The translations under genes were made by a program, and so were the position numbers. From assembly GCF_025612915.1 (NCBI RefSeq), contig NC_069117.1, positions 24,264,585 to 24,328,584 on the forward strand: 64,000 bases of DNA. Direction: 5' to 3'. Of this stretch, positions 22,342-36,600 are shown piece by piece. The stretch is from Magallana angulata (lineage: Eukaryota; Mollusca; Bivalvia; Ostreida; Ostreidae). Each line of letters opens with the position of its first letter. Position 1 is the first letter of the stretch. The notes under the pieces are model-generated. The model ran no database searches, was not told where the DNA came from, and saw only the letters and a list, made by a program, of their open reading frames with translations.

Positions 22342-22991
22342 TTTCACGCCTTTATAAAACTAGACAGTTCGTTCACGTAATAAGTCGAACACTAGAAATG
22401 GGGGGGGGGGGGGGGGGGGAGTCGTAAGGCACTGAAGGCAGTATGTTTATGTGGTTGTTGTATGTATGATTACATCAATCAAATACATATTTCGATTATA
22501 AAAGATGTACCTGAACATCTGGGCGTCAACTTTGTTTGTTGAACATGAACTCAGTTATATAGAGCTGTGAGCATGGTAAGCAAGGTATAACGTTAAATTA
22601 TGTTGGTTTTTTGTGGTGTTTAGGCTACACAACTTTTATTTAATCAAATTGTGTTTTTGAAATATGGAACAAAAGCATATTTGCAGAAAATTTAGTGTTT
22701 TCAGAATGAACATCGAACATGCACTTGGAACATGATCGCTAAACTAGATTCTCATGTTAGCCAATCATCGGCCATATCTGTGGAGCACCGCCCCCAGTAT
22801 ATTGTATAAGGGTCAAGAAGTAAACAAAGCAATAGTGGTCTAGTGGATCACCTGGTGGATCCTAGTATATTGTTGAATAGCAGTGTGAGAAATGAGCATT
22901 TATATAACGTATTGCATGGATATACAACGTAACAGTTTTAGATTATCATTTTCTTCGAATGTGATCAGCTGATTCCGAGACCCGGCTAGGA
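22342..22991. promoter_or_regulatory. Shared PEX19/LRRC58 divergent promoter interval
   Basis: 650 bp separates the two start codons, so both 5' UTRs and both promoters must lie here if no upstream exons exist. It holds a 20-bp poly-G tract (22400-22419) about 60 bp upstream of the PEX19 ATG. A TTTATAAAA-like stretch near 22352 is too close to the PEX19 ATG to be a likely TATA box. No other motif is called. Confidence 0.6.
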
Positions 22992-24427
22992 ATGATGGCA
23001 GGTTATTTAAGTGATGCCTCTTCTGACAGTGAGTTGAATGGAAGAAATAAAGAGGATGCCAGCCACAACAGTCTGTCCACTATTCCAGACCATCTGATCT
23101 CCCGTGCTAAAGAGATCCGCTCCCTTTTATTGCATCACAATGAATTTCTACTTATTCCGAAATCTATATCTCTGTTTGGGAATCTACTGACACTTGATCT
23201 AAGCAATAACCATTTGACTGATTTACCAAAAGAACTGATAACTCTGAGGAATCTACGGAAACTTGTAGTTAAGAGTAATGGGCTGACCTGTTCGTCTATT
23301 CCTAAAGACTTTGGACTACTGTCATCATTGGAAGAGCTGAATTTTAGTGGGAATATGTTTGAAGTCTTTCCCCCACAGTTCACAGAACTCTCTAGGCTTA
23401 AATGTCTTTACCTTGGAGGAAATTGTATCTCAGAAATGCCAAATTCCATTAAAAATCTTCAGAGGTTAGTGAATTATTCAATGCCTTTTTTAAGTACAGT
23501 ATTTGTCAATTACAAGTTCGTAAAGAAGAATGATATGCAGTTGTCAATCCTCCAGAGAATTAACAAAGCGGAACTATAAACTTTGTTTTTGAAACATTCA
23601 ATATGTTTCAATTTTTGAAAGAAACGTTTAGTTTATCATCTACATAAATAATATATCTATGCAACTACATTGAATTGGAGTTCTTTTTATTCATATTTCA
23701 GATTGGAAGTCCTGTACTTGGGTGGAAATCGATTGACAGAGGTTCCAGCAGAAATCGGACAGTTATATTATCTCATATCACTGGTCCTTTGTGATAACCA
23801 AATTCAAAGCATTCCACCAACCTTGATTCATCTACGGAATTTACAGTCACTCAGTCTCCATAACAACCAAATTTCTACCCTCCCTCCTGAAATTGTGAGA
23901 CTTAACCTTTCTGAACTTAGTCTTAGAAACAACCCCCTTGTAAATAAGTTTGTTCAAGATATGACTTACGAGCCCCCTACCTTATTGGAACTTTCGGGCA
24001 GAGTGGTCAAAATTGAAAAAGTCAAGTACAGCAAGGAAGACCTTCCAAGCAATTTACGAAAGTACCTCAGTTCAGCTCAGAGATGTGTCAACTCTAAGTG
24101 TAAAGGTAACTTTTTCTCAATGTTTCATATTTGAAGGCAATTTTTTTTCCAGTATTGTAAAGATTTTTTAGTCACTGGAATATTTTTACTAAATTTATGC
24201 AAGTTTGACAATGACAGTTTTTTCTTTCAGGTGTGTATTTTACCTCAAGGGTTGAACATGTGAAGTTTGTAGACTTTTGTGGGAAGTATCGACTGCCCCT
24301 GCTCCAGTATCTCTGCTCCCCTCAATGTAGGACAACTCCTGCAGTGTATCATAGCAGCAGTGACACAGAGACAGATGAGGATGAAGCCATGGCCAATGCT
24401 AGGTTACGGCGAGTGCTTCTGGGGTAA
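22992..24427 (+). CDS. LRRC58: Leucine-rich repeat-containing protein 58
   Basis: Three exons: 22992-23464, 23702-24105, 24231-24427. They are joined at GT-AG sites in agreeing phases, giving 357 aa (human about 371). A short acidic/serine N-terminus is followed by at least seven leucine-rich repeats with the LxxLxLxxN pattern, for example LLTLDLSNNHLTDLP, LKCLYLGGNCISEMP, LEVLYLGGNRLTEVP and LQSLSLHNNQISTLP. The C-terminal block is the family signature: RNNPLVNKFV, TYEPPTLLEL, the cysteines of CVNSKCKG, then FVDFCGKYRLPL and YLCSPQC. The protein ends RRVLLG, as in vertebrate LRRC58 (KVLLG). The start could be either of two adjacent ATGs (22992 or 22995). It lacks a signal peptide or membrane segment, so it is an intracellular scaffold or adaptor. 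Its biochemical role is not readable from sequence. Confidence 0.95.
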
Positions 24428-25660
24428 ATGAACTCTCAGTGTAAAGGCATTCTCCAGATACTACAACCATGTTAATGAGAAACACTTGTAAAACATTGGT
24501 GGAGGCAAACAAACTGAGCCCAGATAGCTAAGGGTAATCGCATTGGACATCATCTGAATGACACTTACAACAACTCAAGGTGTCACCAGAATCAGACTGT
24601 GAAAGACTCTCCATCTCAAAATCAAATCTCTTTTACATTTGTAGCCCAGCTGTTAGCTTGTCAGAATGTACTAATTAGAAAAGCCTAAATAAGTTAAGTG
24701 TAAAGGTCAGTATTTGCTGATATAAAATGCTTAATTCTGAACGAATATTATTTGCTGCAAGTCTGTTTTCAAGCGCGTTCAGAATGTATCGTTCTAAATA
24801 AGTGAGTAACTACTTGATTTGAAGTCTTCCGGTTTTAGAATAGAATAGAAATTGTACTTAGTTTACACATTAGAAACACACATGTTCACAACTATGTATA
24901 AATCAAGATATGAATGGTATCCAACTGTGCTATAACAAAGTAATCAGACTGTAGAATGTAATATTGGCAATATAAATATGGTGCTGGTGAAATGATTTAT
25001 ATAAATTCAAAATTAACGGTAAATACAACAATAGACATGCTAATCATTTGTGGCATCATTTACATAATAATGTTAGAGGTTGTTGAAGGAGTTGAAAGAA
25101 AACCAAGTTTTTCTCTCCAAGATTTTTCTTTTACATGTATTTATCAGAAAGTCTAATCACTTCTGATTTACAATAATTGTTATTTTTCAACTACAGTAAA
25201 CTTGTTTGTTTGCTCAATGTGCTCCTGATTTTACCACCGCATACAGTTCATGTTCAAGTCTTGTATCCTGAAATGATGCGTAAGTTCCTAGCACTCCTAT
25301 TTAGGTAGGGTGTTTATTTAGTTTATTTAAGTCAATCTTGTATCACATCTGAGTGTTTTCTTTTTATTCCCCATTGTTTAGAGTTATTTTTTTCCAAGTA
25401 GCCACTATATATCTAGTCAATTGTCAACTTTTCTACCTCGATCAACAAATGTATAAAATAAAACTATTAGACTGTATCGTGTAATTATCACAGTTTAAGT
25501 TATCAAGATGGTAATTACATAAACATACATTATAGTCATGAACTAAACTGTAAGTTGTTGAAATCTGCTATAGTGTTGCATTGATAAGTTGTGATTTTGC
25601 CTATTCATAATGCTATAAAATTTAGTGAACTCTGTGATGAAAATAAAGTACTAATCTGTA
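24428..25660 (+). other. LRRC58 3' UTR (probable extent)
   Basis: No coding signal is seen. AATAAA at 25642-25647 is a plausible polyadenylation signal, and an earlier AATAAA-like site is near 25457. From about 25660 to the LEO1 stop at 26255 (opposite strand) I see only AT-rich sequence. Confidence 0.5.
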
Positions 25661-26171
25661 GTACATATATGTGAAAAAATGTTTACAATGAAATTGACAT
25701 TTTATTGAAAGTCATGCAGAAGGACATGTATCTCAAGTGGAATTTTTTTAATTTTATTTTTATGTTAGTTTTTTTTAACACATATGGGGCATGATTTTAT
25801 AACAATGTACAATGCAAATTGAAATGAAAATTAATATGAGATTTTTTTAACATATTAAATACATACATTACAAGTTCATCTGACTTGTTGTTGTGTATCA
25901 GTCTTAAATGGACTCACTTGACACTTGCACAATCCCATCCTTAAGGTAAAGGAACTAAGCAGTGAAGCATGAAGATACATGGACATGTTTGTTTATGCTG
26001 TGGGAACTCCTTCTACCTAAGCATTCAGCAATAATTGCGCTTACCTGAAGTTATTATAAAACGAATACATTTAACATGTTAATTAAAACTGATAATTCAG
26101 CAGATTCAGTGCTCTTGCCCTGCAATACTCTACAATTATGAAAAACACTACCGGTATATATTAATATGGTT

Positions 26172-26177
26172 TTTATT
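26172..26177 (-). terminator. Polyadenylation signal of LEO1
   Basis: AATAAA on the minus strand, about 80 bp past the LEO1 stop codon. Confidence 0.6.
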
Positions 26178-26254
26178 AGTGATGCATGATCAATGGTTCT
26201 ACATGTATTTACAACAATATGAAACATAAACAACAGTCTTGGTCTCATAAAATG

Positions 26255-29200
26255 TCAATCATCTTCCATATCACTGCCTTTATTGGATCCCTCACTGTGA
26301 TCCCCACCCCCTTCTTGAGATGCCCCTCCCCCTTCCTCTTCACTGTCACTTTCCACAATCCTGGCCGCCTTCTTCTTTGGACCTTTCTCTTCTTCAGAAT
26401 CCTAAAATAAATATTGAAAATTGCCTAGTTTATTCTTAGGTCTTTACAGGAATTTTTTTTTGGTCAATATTAATGTACAGGGTACTTTATAAAATAACCT
26501 GAAACATTTAACCATTAAACACAATTTGCATTCACTTAAATTATAATCATATTAAATTTCAATAATCAAATATTTTTAAGTATCCATTATTCTAATTCAT
26601 TTCATGGTAGAAAAAAAATAATTATGATAAATGTGTTATGCAAGAATTTCTTATAGTTTGCAATGCTATATAAGTAAATATATTGATCATTCATGTCATA
26701 AAGACAAAACATATTTTAAATTTGGAATATGAAAATTCTTTAGATGTGCCATAAATGTTCTTTTAAAAACCATGACAATGTTCCAAGTGGTTACATAATA
26801 TTGGGTCATGTTCTAGAATTTTACACTTGATTTTCTCCATTAAATCACTCAATAACCCGATACCCAGACATTTAAAATATTTCCATGCGTTTGTCCCAGA
26901 TTGTAAACTCAATCTCAGGAATCTAGTTCCAAAATCTGCTCTGCATGTAATTTATAGAACTTAAGCAACTACATGTACATTTCATGTACATTATTTAAAT
27001 ACAGTGCAAGAATACTTTTATTTCTTCATAACTTGGAACCTTGTTATTATTGTTATACTACATGTAGTACATAAAAGTATCAAAACCATTCATATTTACC
27101 CAGATTTACAAACAAAGTATACATGTACCAGTATATGAACTGTATACATAAATACATTTGACATAAAACGTCCCTTAGTTAGATGATCCAAGAATTATAC
27201 AAGGAATATGTAGATATGCAGATAATTTTTGACCTATATTCAAGACAAGTCCTGTTTGCTTAAGATATCTTCTCTATAGCTTTGGTATAAAAATTCTTGT
27301 ATTAATGTACAGTTTACATCACAGTAGCTCTCTATTAAGTGAGACCTGCGATATCATTATTTAGATCCAGGCACTCACAGTACATGTAATGTACATCTTT
27401 ATTATTTTTATTACAAAATAAGAGTCTATTTAATAAACTTCATTTTTTAATAAAACTGGAAAACCTTACTTTCAAATCAGGTTCTATCTACTTTGTTATT
27501 CTTTCTATAAAATTTATATAACAGACAGAAAAGGAAGAATAGATTTCAATAATTTAATAGACTAGTTCAAAACCCATGTGAGGCCACATTATGTAAAGAA
27601 ACAACAACGATTTATATAACCCATAACAGTAAGTAGTTCATACAGAGTTCACAGAAGAGACTTGTTTTATATATATTCAGGTTCATTTGTTCGTTCAAAA
27701 AAAAAATGAGATAAATAGAAAGTGGCCTTGTCAATAAATGTATATAAGAGTACCATACCTCATGAAAATTGGTAATTTAAAAAGGGGGTGAGGAGTTTGA
27801 TTGATATAATGTAAATAACTTGTTTCCTTATTGTATATTTTCCCTCAGATCTCCTAGCCCTGTAGAATAGGTGGACTATTGACAGAACTTGGTAAAATCA
27901 AGCTTCTATAAGTATATGTAGCAGTCTTGTACGAGAGCTAGGTCACAGCAAACAGATACACATTAAATAGTTTCTAGCTGCTGTGAGCAAGTGCTGGTAC
28001 TGTGAAGTACAAACAATGATTAGTCTATTAAGCATGATAAGCTGGGAACAGCCTTTGTACTTTGTACTTTGTGGTTGTGCATGTCTGACTTATTACCCGT
28101 AGATCTAACCTATCCTGAGACTTTGAGGGCCAGATGGATGGCGGCAGTATGTCGAAGTCAAAACATCATACAAGAATTCAGTATTACTCATAATTAAATG
28201 TTAGTATACCATTGAACAAACCAATGTTGCTTTCGAAAAAGTTGGTTAACAATTAGAGTTGTGGATTTAATCTTTGTTGTAACTGAATTAATCTACCCCC
28301 TTTTTCCACTTTATTAATACATTAAAAAAAATGAAATACATGTTTTCAAAAAAGTTTAATGAATGCTTCAATCATGGGCGATTGATATTTAATGGTTAGA
28401 TAAACAGACCAAGATTAACTTTTTTGTGATTTATAAAATGTGAAATCTCTACAACTACATGTAGGGTGTTCTATATGTCTTTAACTAACTAAGAGACACT
28501 TTTGCATCTCATTATCCAACTTATGGTGCAACACATAAACCCAAATTAATGTATGATAATGAATTTGATTCGGGACAGGAGAGACATACATGTAGGTTAA
28601 ATTAGGTGGTATGGGACACATTGAGATATTGAATGGATGAAAGGTCATCATATTCATAATGAAATTACACTTTCAATATATTCAATTGTACAATAATGGC
28701 ATTTAAAAACAGCTGACAAAATGTAATTTTAAAATTTTTACAAAGATGAAAAGTAAAAGTGCCAACAGGTTTGAGCTAATGACTTGCAGATCATAAGTTG
28801 TGGTTTTAAACTTTTGTGCTATGCTTTTTGATATTAAGATTTGCATAAAGCTGATTTGAATTTAATCATTTATTTCAAAAGAAATTACATCATATATAAA
28901 ATGTGTCATACCTTCTTAACTCACAACAGAAACATAAAATACAAATCTAAATGTTTTTAAAATGACAATCAATTCAATATTATCTATACACATTTAGTGA
29001 CACAAATGAAGCTTTGTGAAGTAAAAACATGTTCCAGATTGATAACTCTACTTTCCATTTGGTCTTCATACCAACTACCTGGTAATCAATATACATTTCT
29101 TCTTTTTTAATGAAATGGTATTTTAAAGAGAGAAAAGTGGATTTCTCAAGACTGAACACTTTTAAAGTTTCAACAGAAATAAGGTTTCAGCTAGGGGATG

Positions 29201-30448
29201 TGCTTTAGGACATGACAGATTTTCTGAAACAGTTTCCAACAAACCGAATCATTTATCAGTATATTGTACATGTACTTTTGGATAGAAAGGAAACCCAACT
29301 TTGTTTTGTTTTTATTGTAGATTTATCATACACCAAGACCAGTGAAAGATTCACTTCTAAATTCCTTTTGATTTCAACAAGAAACAAGTTGCTCAGACTT
29401 AAAGCATATTCTCTGTTAAACAGTTATTAAAGTATACAAGATTTATATTCAAATGCCATTAGTTAAAAGATTTAACTACCGGTAGTCTCTCCCTATCTAC
29501 AAGAACTGTGGGAGTAAACATGACATGTGCGTGGTATACTGTTCAGATAAATCCTTCTCCGTTTCTATTTAGAGAGAACATCTGTGACATATCAATATCA
29601 TAAGGCAGTATCTAAAATTAAAGTAACTTATCATTCTTTGGACAACAGGTGATTTGTTCATCAGAACAGGATTTATTTTGCTGATTGTATCATTGTCAAC
29701 TTTTAAAGTAATTTTAACTTGCAGCATAATTTCAAATTGAAACATAAGGATACTATGTGAATTAATGTTGCCAATCAACAACTTCAATCTTCGATATATC
29801 ATATTATGATTCTTTAGTGTCTACATGTACCCATCCAACTAGAAAAAACATGCCTTTTAAAAACAAAAGGCCCAGGGGCCACATCGCTCACCTGAGCAAA
29901 AAAGCCTTTACTCTGATCAAATCAGCATGGCAGTCTCAAAATCAAAACATCTTTACAACTAAGCAGGGTTTGACATTAAGGCCGTCCAACCGACTTTGTC
30001 TAGTAAACGATAGGTCTGGTAAGGGTAAATGTCTGTGTACTAGCCTGACTGGTCGTGTGAAAAAAAAATAATTGTGCACATAATTTTCTAAAATAAAATA
30101 AAGCACTTTTTTTCTGACAGACTTGAATTTTAGTTCAAACTTGAATCTACACTATCTGATGATGCATCCACACAAATTTAAGCTTTTCTGGCCAAATAGT
30201 TTTTAAAAAGATTTTTAAAGATTTTCTCTATATATTCCTAATACTCCTATGTAAAAATCCATCCCCAATTGTGGCCCCACCCTACCCCTGGGGAAAATGA
30301 TTTGAACAAACTTGAATCTACACTATCTGAGGATGCTTCCATACAAGCTTTTCATATTCTGGCCAAATAGTTTTTGAGAAGAAGATTTTTTAAACTTACT
30401 GACAAATTTTCTAATAATTCTAAATTATCTCCCCTTCAAAGAGGGTGT

Positions 30449-30480
<32 letters not shown>

Positions 30481-30575
30481 TACCTAGTGATGCTTTGTGC
30501 CAAGTTTGGTTGGAATCTGCTCAGTGGTTCTGGAGGAGAAGATGTGAAAAGTTTACGACAATGCCAACGAAGACA

Positions 30576-30614
<39 letters not shown>

Positions 30615-33600
30615 ATTCAGCTCAGGTGAGCAAATGATTCCCCATTTCTTATTTGTATGAACATTTACTATTGATTTCATTTATTGATAGGTTGAAAGTA
30701 CTGAATTTAAAAATGCTTTTTTACACCACAATAAAGGAAAAGCATTGTCCAAAAATAAGGTCACAATGTATTCAAATTAGAATCTAGGTAGTGCAAAGAA
30801 ACAAAGTTCAAATACTGAATATACATGTACTGCTACATAGCCTTGATGCAGTGTAGGTGCCATTCAAAAGATTTTTACTTTTATGTATATATATAGCATT
30901 GTTTAAGCCACTGGCTCTTTTTTTTCAAGTGCATTGATAAGCCAATAATTGTTAAAAATATCTCATAAATAGTCCATCGCTCAACTTAACTTAATATTGA
31001 GACAAGAACCAGTTCCACCGTAACTTTTTTTACTGACAAATTTTGATTACTGGTATCTCTAACTTGTATAAAGTTAAATAAAATTCAACAGAAATAAGCT
31101 AACACACAGCCATACCTGAGCATATAAAAACTTGGCCTGTGTGATCTATGGAGGCAATCCTTCTAGCCACAACCACACTATTGCACATAACTAATCAACT
31201 TATGACAATCAATAACCGAGTCAGTTTTATGAATTAAATTTAGAAGTTTGCACTCCATGACTGGTGTGTCACAATTGCATTTTGGTAAAAATTGTTATCA
31301 AAATAACATTAATAATAGCACCTTAGAAGAAGCATGATGTGACCTGTGAGTTTTCCATACAAAGAAATGTAGAGGTAATTAAAAGTATTCAGTCAAGCAA
31401 CCAAGTTAGCACTGGAGGAAGAGGGAAACAGCAATTAGCTTATTGGAATGAAATTCAGAGAAGAGCAATCACTGAAGGAAATACACTGCATAAGTACAAG
31501 TTGATCTTTCTGTCAACATAGGTAATTCCTATTAGTTTATTGGAAAAGAATTTCAAGAGGAAACTATAAAGGAAATACACTGCATAGTTATAAGTTGATG
31601 TAACTGTTAGCATAGGTAATCCCTTTTAGTGATTAACCAATGCACACTAATGTTTAGTTTACTAAATACACATAGAGATTGGATACGAATGTCATAATCT
31701 TAAATAATGTTTAATGGTCAAATAAGAAAATTCCTTTAAAAATTCGTGTGCGATAATTAAAGTACAACAAATCTGCAGGATCTTACTATTAACTGTGTGC
31801 CGAGACATATTTTACTCACTATGTACAAACTTTAGATCAAACGCAAACAAGTGAAAAGCTGTCAATGTGACGGCAAACCGGGTTTTCATTTATATGAACT
31901 GTATCCATAATCCATGTCAACCCATATCCAGTGAAATGGAGTACCCTATATGCAATATTTTGCCAAAAAATGACTAAGTTCAAAAGCTGGTATTTTTTTC
32001 ATAAATTATCGGAAATCAAAATCCTAGTACTATGCACACCTCTGATATATGTACAACTAATCTGCAAAAGAAAAACTTCCTATCTTGAGAACTGAAGGGG
32101 GAGTTATCTGTACAATGAGGGTACCCTATATGCAATATTTTGCCAAAAAGTGACTAAGTTCAAAAGCTGGTATTTTTTTCATAAATAATCGGAAATCAAA
32201 ATCCTAGTACTATGCACACCTCTGATATATGTACAATTAATGTGCAAAAGAACAACTTCCTATCTTGAGAACTGTAGGAGGAATTATCCGTACAATGAGG
32301 GTACCCTTTTGGCAGCCACCCGCCCCTCGATTTTCACCATTTTAATAACCGGATTTCTCCTTTGGAAAACCTGGTTAAAAATTATCACAAAAAACACCCC
32401 TAGCAGATTTTAAAATCTTGTTTTAAATTTTTAGACATTTAAAAAGTAAGAAATTATAATAAAAGTTTGGCATTCATGTTTTTATATTCTTGCGATTTGT
32501 TGCAAAAAAGCAGAATTGCAGAATGATGTACTTGCGTAAAATAAATAATTTATACAGTATCTGATCCATTATTTTGTTCTATTGTGCGCTGTGCTGTATC
32601 TGGTAACCATTGGTAACTGTTACACCTACCTCATCACTACCACCTCTCTTAGCCTTCATCAGTCGCCCAGACTTCTCTCCATCTGAATATGAGTCATCAC
32701 TGTCAGATGAATAAATCGTCAACCGATCAGCTGAAAAAAATGTCAAAATACACAGTCTATTAATTCATAAATCAATTACACAAAATCAGAACAAATGTGT
32801 GTTACACTGAAACCTGTTAAAATGACGTATTTTTGAAGACTATTTTCATTTGGTCAGAATTGAATAATTACTGTTAGGTGGTGTAAATACATGTAGTGTC
32901 AAAATTAATATGATAATTGGATTGAAGCTAAGAGTCTTATTCAGGTATTTTTGCTTTAAATTAATATACACATAAAAATAAAAATAAACATATTTTAGTC
33001 GGGTTTTCTGCATTTCTCTTTCTTCAATTTTGTATCTGTCCTACTGTACATGGTTGATTTGATCTCATCTTTATAACTGAGACTTACCCCGTTTCTGTTT
33101 GTACTCCTTCTTCAAATCATTCAGCGACACTCCGCCTTCATCATCATCCTCTCCATCTTCCAGGTAGCGGGCATTGAGGCCACGATGCAGACTTCTCTCT
33201 TTCATCCTCCGCCTGGTACTTTCCCTTCGAATGGAGGCTCGTAATTTTTCTTCTTCTTTCTACAATTCAATATATTGTTTTATTATACTACATGTACAAA
33301 GGGAGAAAACTTTTCTTAGAATAAGCAGATTTCTAAATAAATAAATATTCAAGTCCATTTACCTTTTTAACAAGTTTGAACTTTATATAATAATGTAATT
33401 TTGTATGTAATTACATTGGTTTCATGTTTTATTATTACCGGTATATCAAAATAACCGAAATATCAGTTTAACTGCTATCAGTTTAAGTATATACTCTGTT
33501 TTGTTGTTGAAAAATGGTATAGGACCAACCTTACTTTGAGAACTACATTTCAGTAAACTGAGATAATGATCTTAAACCAAAAGTATATTGTTTTAACAAA

Positions 33601-36600
33601 AAGTGTGCATAGGTATTGGACATTTTTGAAACAAAAAATTGAAAAATACGATAAATATATAGAAAATATATGGGCCAGCTATAATCCATCGGCAAAATAT
33701 CAGACGACAGGTAGCCAACTGCCTCCTAAAACTCCTCTTTTAATAATTTTTATACGACATAAACTCATGAAAATATAATATTTTGAATGTTTTGGTAATC
33801 GGTTTTAGCTGTTTATATTTTGATATAATTGTTTATTAGAAAGATATACTGATTTAAACTGGAAACACTTTACAATAGGGACCGCGAGATTTCGCAAGAT
33901 TTCGATCGGTTGCCAATCTCTGTTATTTATGTCTCTGCTTTAATATATCCTTCAAAATGAGCAAAAATCAAAAAAGTGACCAGTATTGAAGATCTTCACC
34001 TTAATCATTTCACTTCTATGAGCATCAGGGTCACGACCTGAGATTGGAAGGACCTTGACTTTTTGTGCTTTAGTTGATCTGTCTGCTAAAGACAATGTCA
34101 TCTTTCTGTGCGTAGCGGATTCTGTTGAATGAGGTCTACAAACAAAAAGAAAAAAGAATTGTTTTTGTTAATATGTACAGACAAAAAAAATACAACTTTT
34201 TTCAGAACTGAATGCATAAATAAGGAAGAAATAATAAACATTGGAAATAAACAACTCCTATGAAAAATTTACTAAAAAGATAAAGACATAATCATTTTAG
34301 AAAATCTACAACATTACGTCTCTCTACAGATCTTGTCCAACCTACTACATGTTCCAGTAATTGGGAATGTATAGATTTTTGTAAGCTACTGATGCTAGGT
34401 TTAACTGTATACTTCACTAACTTTGTCTTGTATCTCTTATTAAAAAATCATTGTTACATGTAGGACATATAACATGGATATATTGTAATGATAATTAATT
34501 AAATATGTTATAAGGTAAAAGATAAATACCATACATTAGAATAACATCAATTTTAGTGTCTTTTATCAAATCTTTGATGATCAAGGTAATTCTATTGAAG
34601 TTTAACAAGAAGATTTAAATTTTTTGGAATATCATAACAAAAAGCTGCTGGTTAAGTTACCTGAATGCTAGTTTTGTTTTGAATATGCTCTGTCCCTGGA
34701 GACCGGTTCCCTGTCTGACAAACAAGTGGTTGAAGTCGCCCTGTATCGGCATGGTGTGCACATCAAAGATTTCATTTCCCAGGTGAAGAGACATGCTGTT
34801 ATTAACAATAATCAACAATCAATCAACACTAACATGACACACAGATCTTCTAACTTCAGTTTCGACTTATTGAGCAACTTGTAATATAGAAATGGTCTTC
34901 ATATTAAATCATATTTTTAATGCGTGGAATTAACAATTTTATAAGCTTTGACTAGTAAGGGAATCAGACCTGCCATCCGACCAGCGGACAACACGGGCGT
35001 TGCTCTCTCTGATGGGTTTACCAAGCTCATCAGTGGCTTCTGTTCCATCTTCGTTGTTTTTCTTTCTCCAGCGAATTGTGTTCTCTACCTGTAAAAATAC
35101 AATACAATGATAATTTTTTTAGTTAAAAACATATTCTCCTGGGGCTAAGGAAAACTAGAACATATAGCATTCCTAAAATGATACAAATTCAAGAGGTTTT
35201 TAATAAAACTACTAATACTAAAGCGAGGTTAAAAATGATTGTTTTTAGAACAAACCTTTAACTTAAGCCGAGCTCTTCCTTCTTCATCTAACACTTCATC
35301 TTCATCGATTTCATCTTCATAGGTCTGATTATCATAAGGCCTAAAAGAAAAGTTATTTTATTTCAATTTACATAAATGCAAACACAAATAATGTCTTCGG
35401 TAATATAAAGTAGATTCCAATCCATTGTGACAGATGCCTCACCATACGAAACTAAAAACAAGTAATCAGGAGTTATTTCCCTTACCTTGTTTCCACACTA
35501 AGAAAGTTTGGCAGTTTCACATAATGCAGAATTTTTCCGAGGTTTGTCATGATGCGAGGAATTTCAACCTCAATTCTTGTTTCTGGCACTTCCTCTTCTA
35601 CCTGTTCTTCATCATCATCAATTACAGGAGCCTGGAGAACACAACAAAAATCAGATTCTTTAAAATATATGAATAAGTGTCAACAAAGAACAATCACTAT
35701 TTCCTTTTTGATATGACCTTCCAAAAGTGTTGTGTTAATAATAATTTAACTATATCAGATTTCCCTAAATTTTTGGCATGGTTCCGATTATTGATTCTAA
35801 TTTGATTTTAGGACAATTGTATACATATCTTGAACACTGATAGCTCGAATACAATGGATATGCTGATGTGATTTGTAAGTCCCAACTACTTATTTTTCAT
35901 GTATTTTATCCTCTACATCTTGAATACTTGGATATCTCGAAATTTTTAAACAGTCCCTTCTAGTTCAGTTAAGGAAGTTTTACTGTACTTCGACAAGCAT
36001 TATTTTACAAGTTAATGCATTTCATAATTTCACAGATATATTTTTTTTAGCAAAAATATCAAACAAAATGAATTTGGACCACTGTGAAACATGTGAGAGT
36101 GTACAGTATTAATAAGCAGTGATAGATAACCTGTCTCTCCCTATCAGAGCCTCCTCCTTCATCATCTTCAGCATCAGACTTCCTTGTCTTGGCCTCCTCA
36201 TCTGAGCTAATGTCATCAGCATCTCCAAATAAATCACCAACTGTAGCTGTAAAAAAGTGACAGACAGGTACAGTCATTTAGCATGTAATACTGAAAATCA
36301 AACTGAAGAAAAAGAGGAGAGCAAGGTCACCACTCTTGGCAATTAGAACTGACCATTGACATCATTATCTGAATCTGATCCTGACCCTTCCTTTTTCTGC
36401 TTCTTCTTCTTTTTACCAATGTCTGACCCACTGTCACTTCCTGAATGCTGAGCTGTAATTGCATTATTTTAAAAAATAATTTACCAAATTTATGCTCTGT
36501 TTTCTTTTTCTTCAAAAGTGTTGTTATCATGAGTTTCAGCTACTCAATATTAATGACATTTACCTACATGGCCATTTTTAAAACTGGTCTTTTTAAAAAA

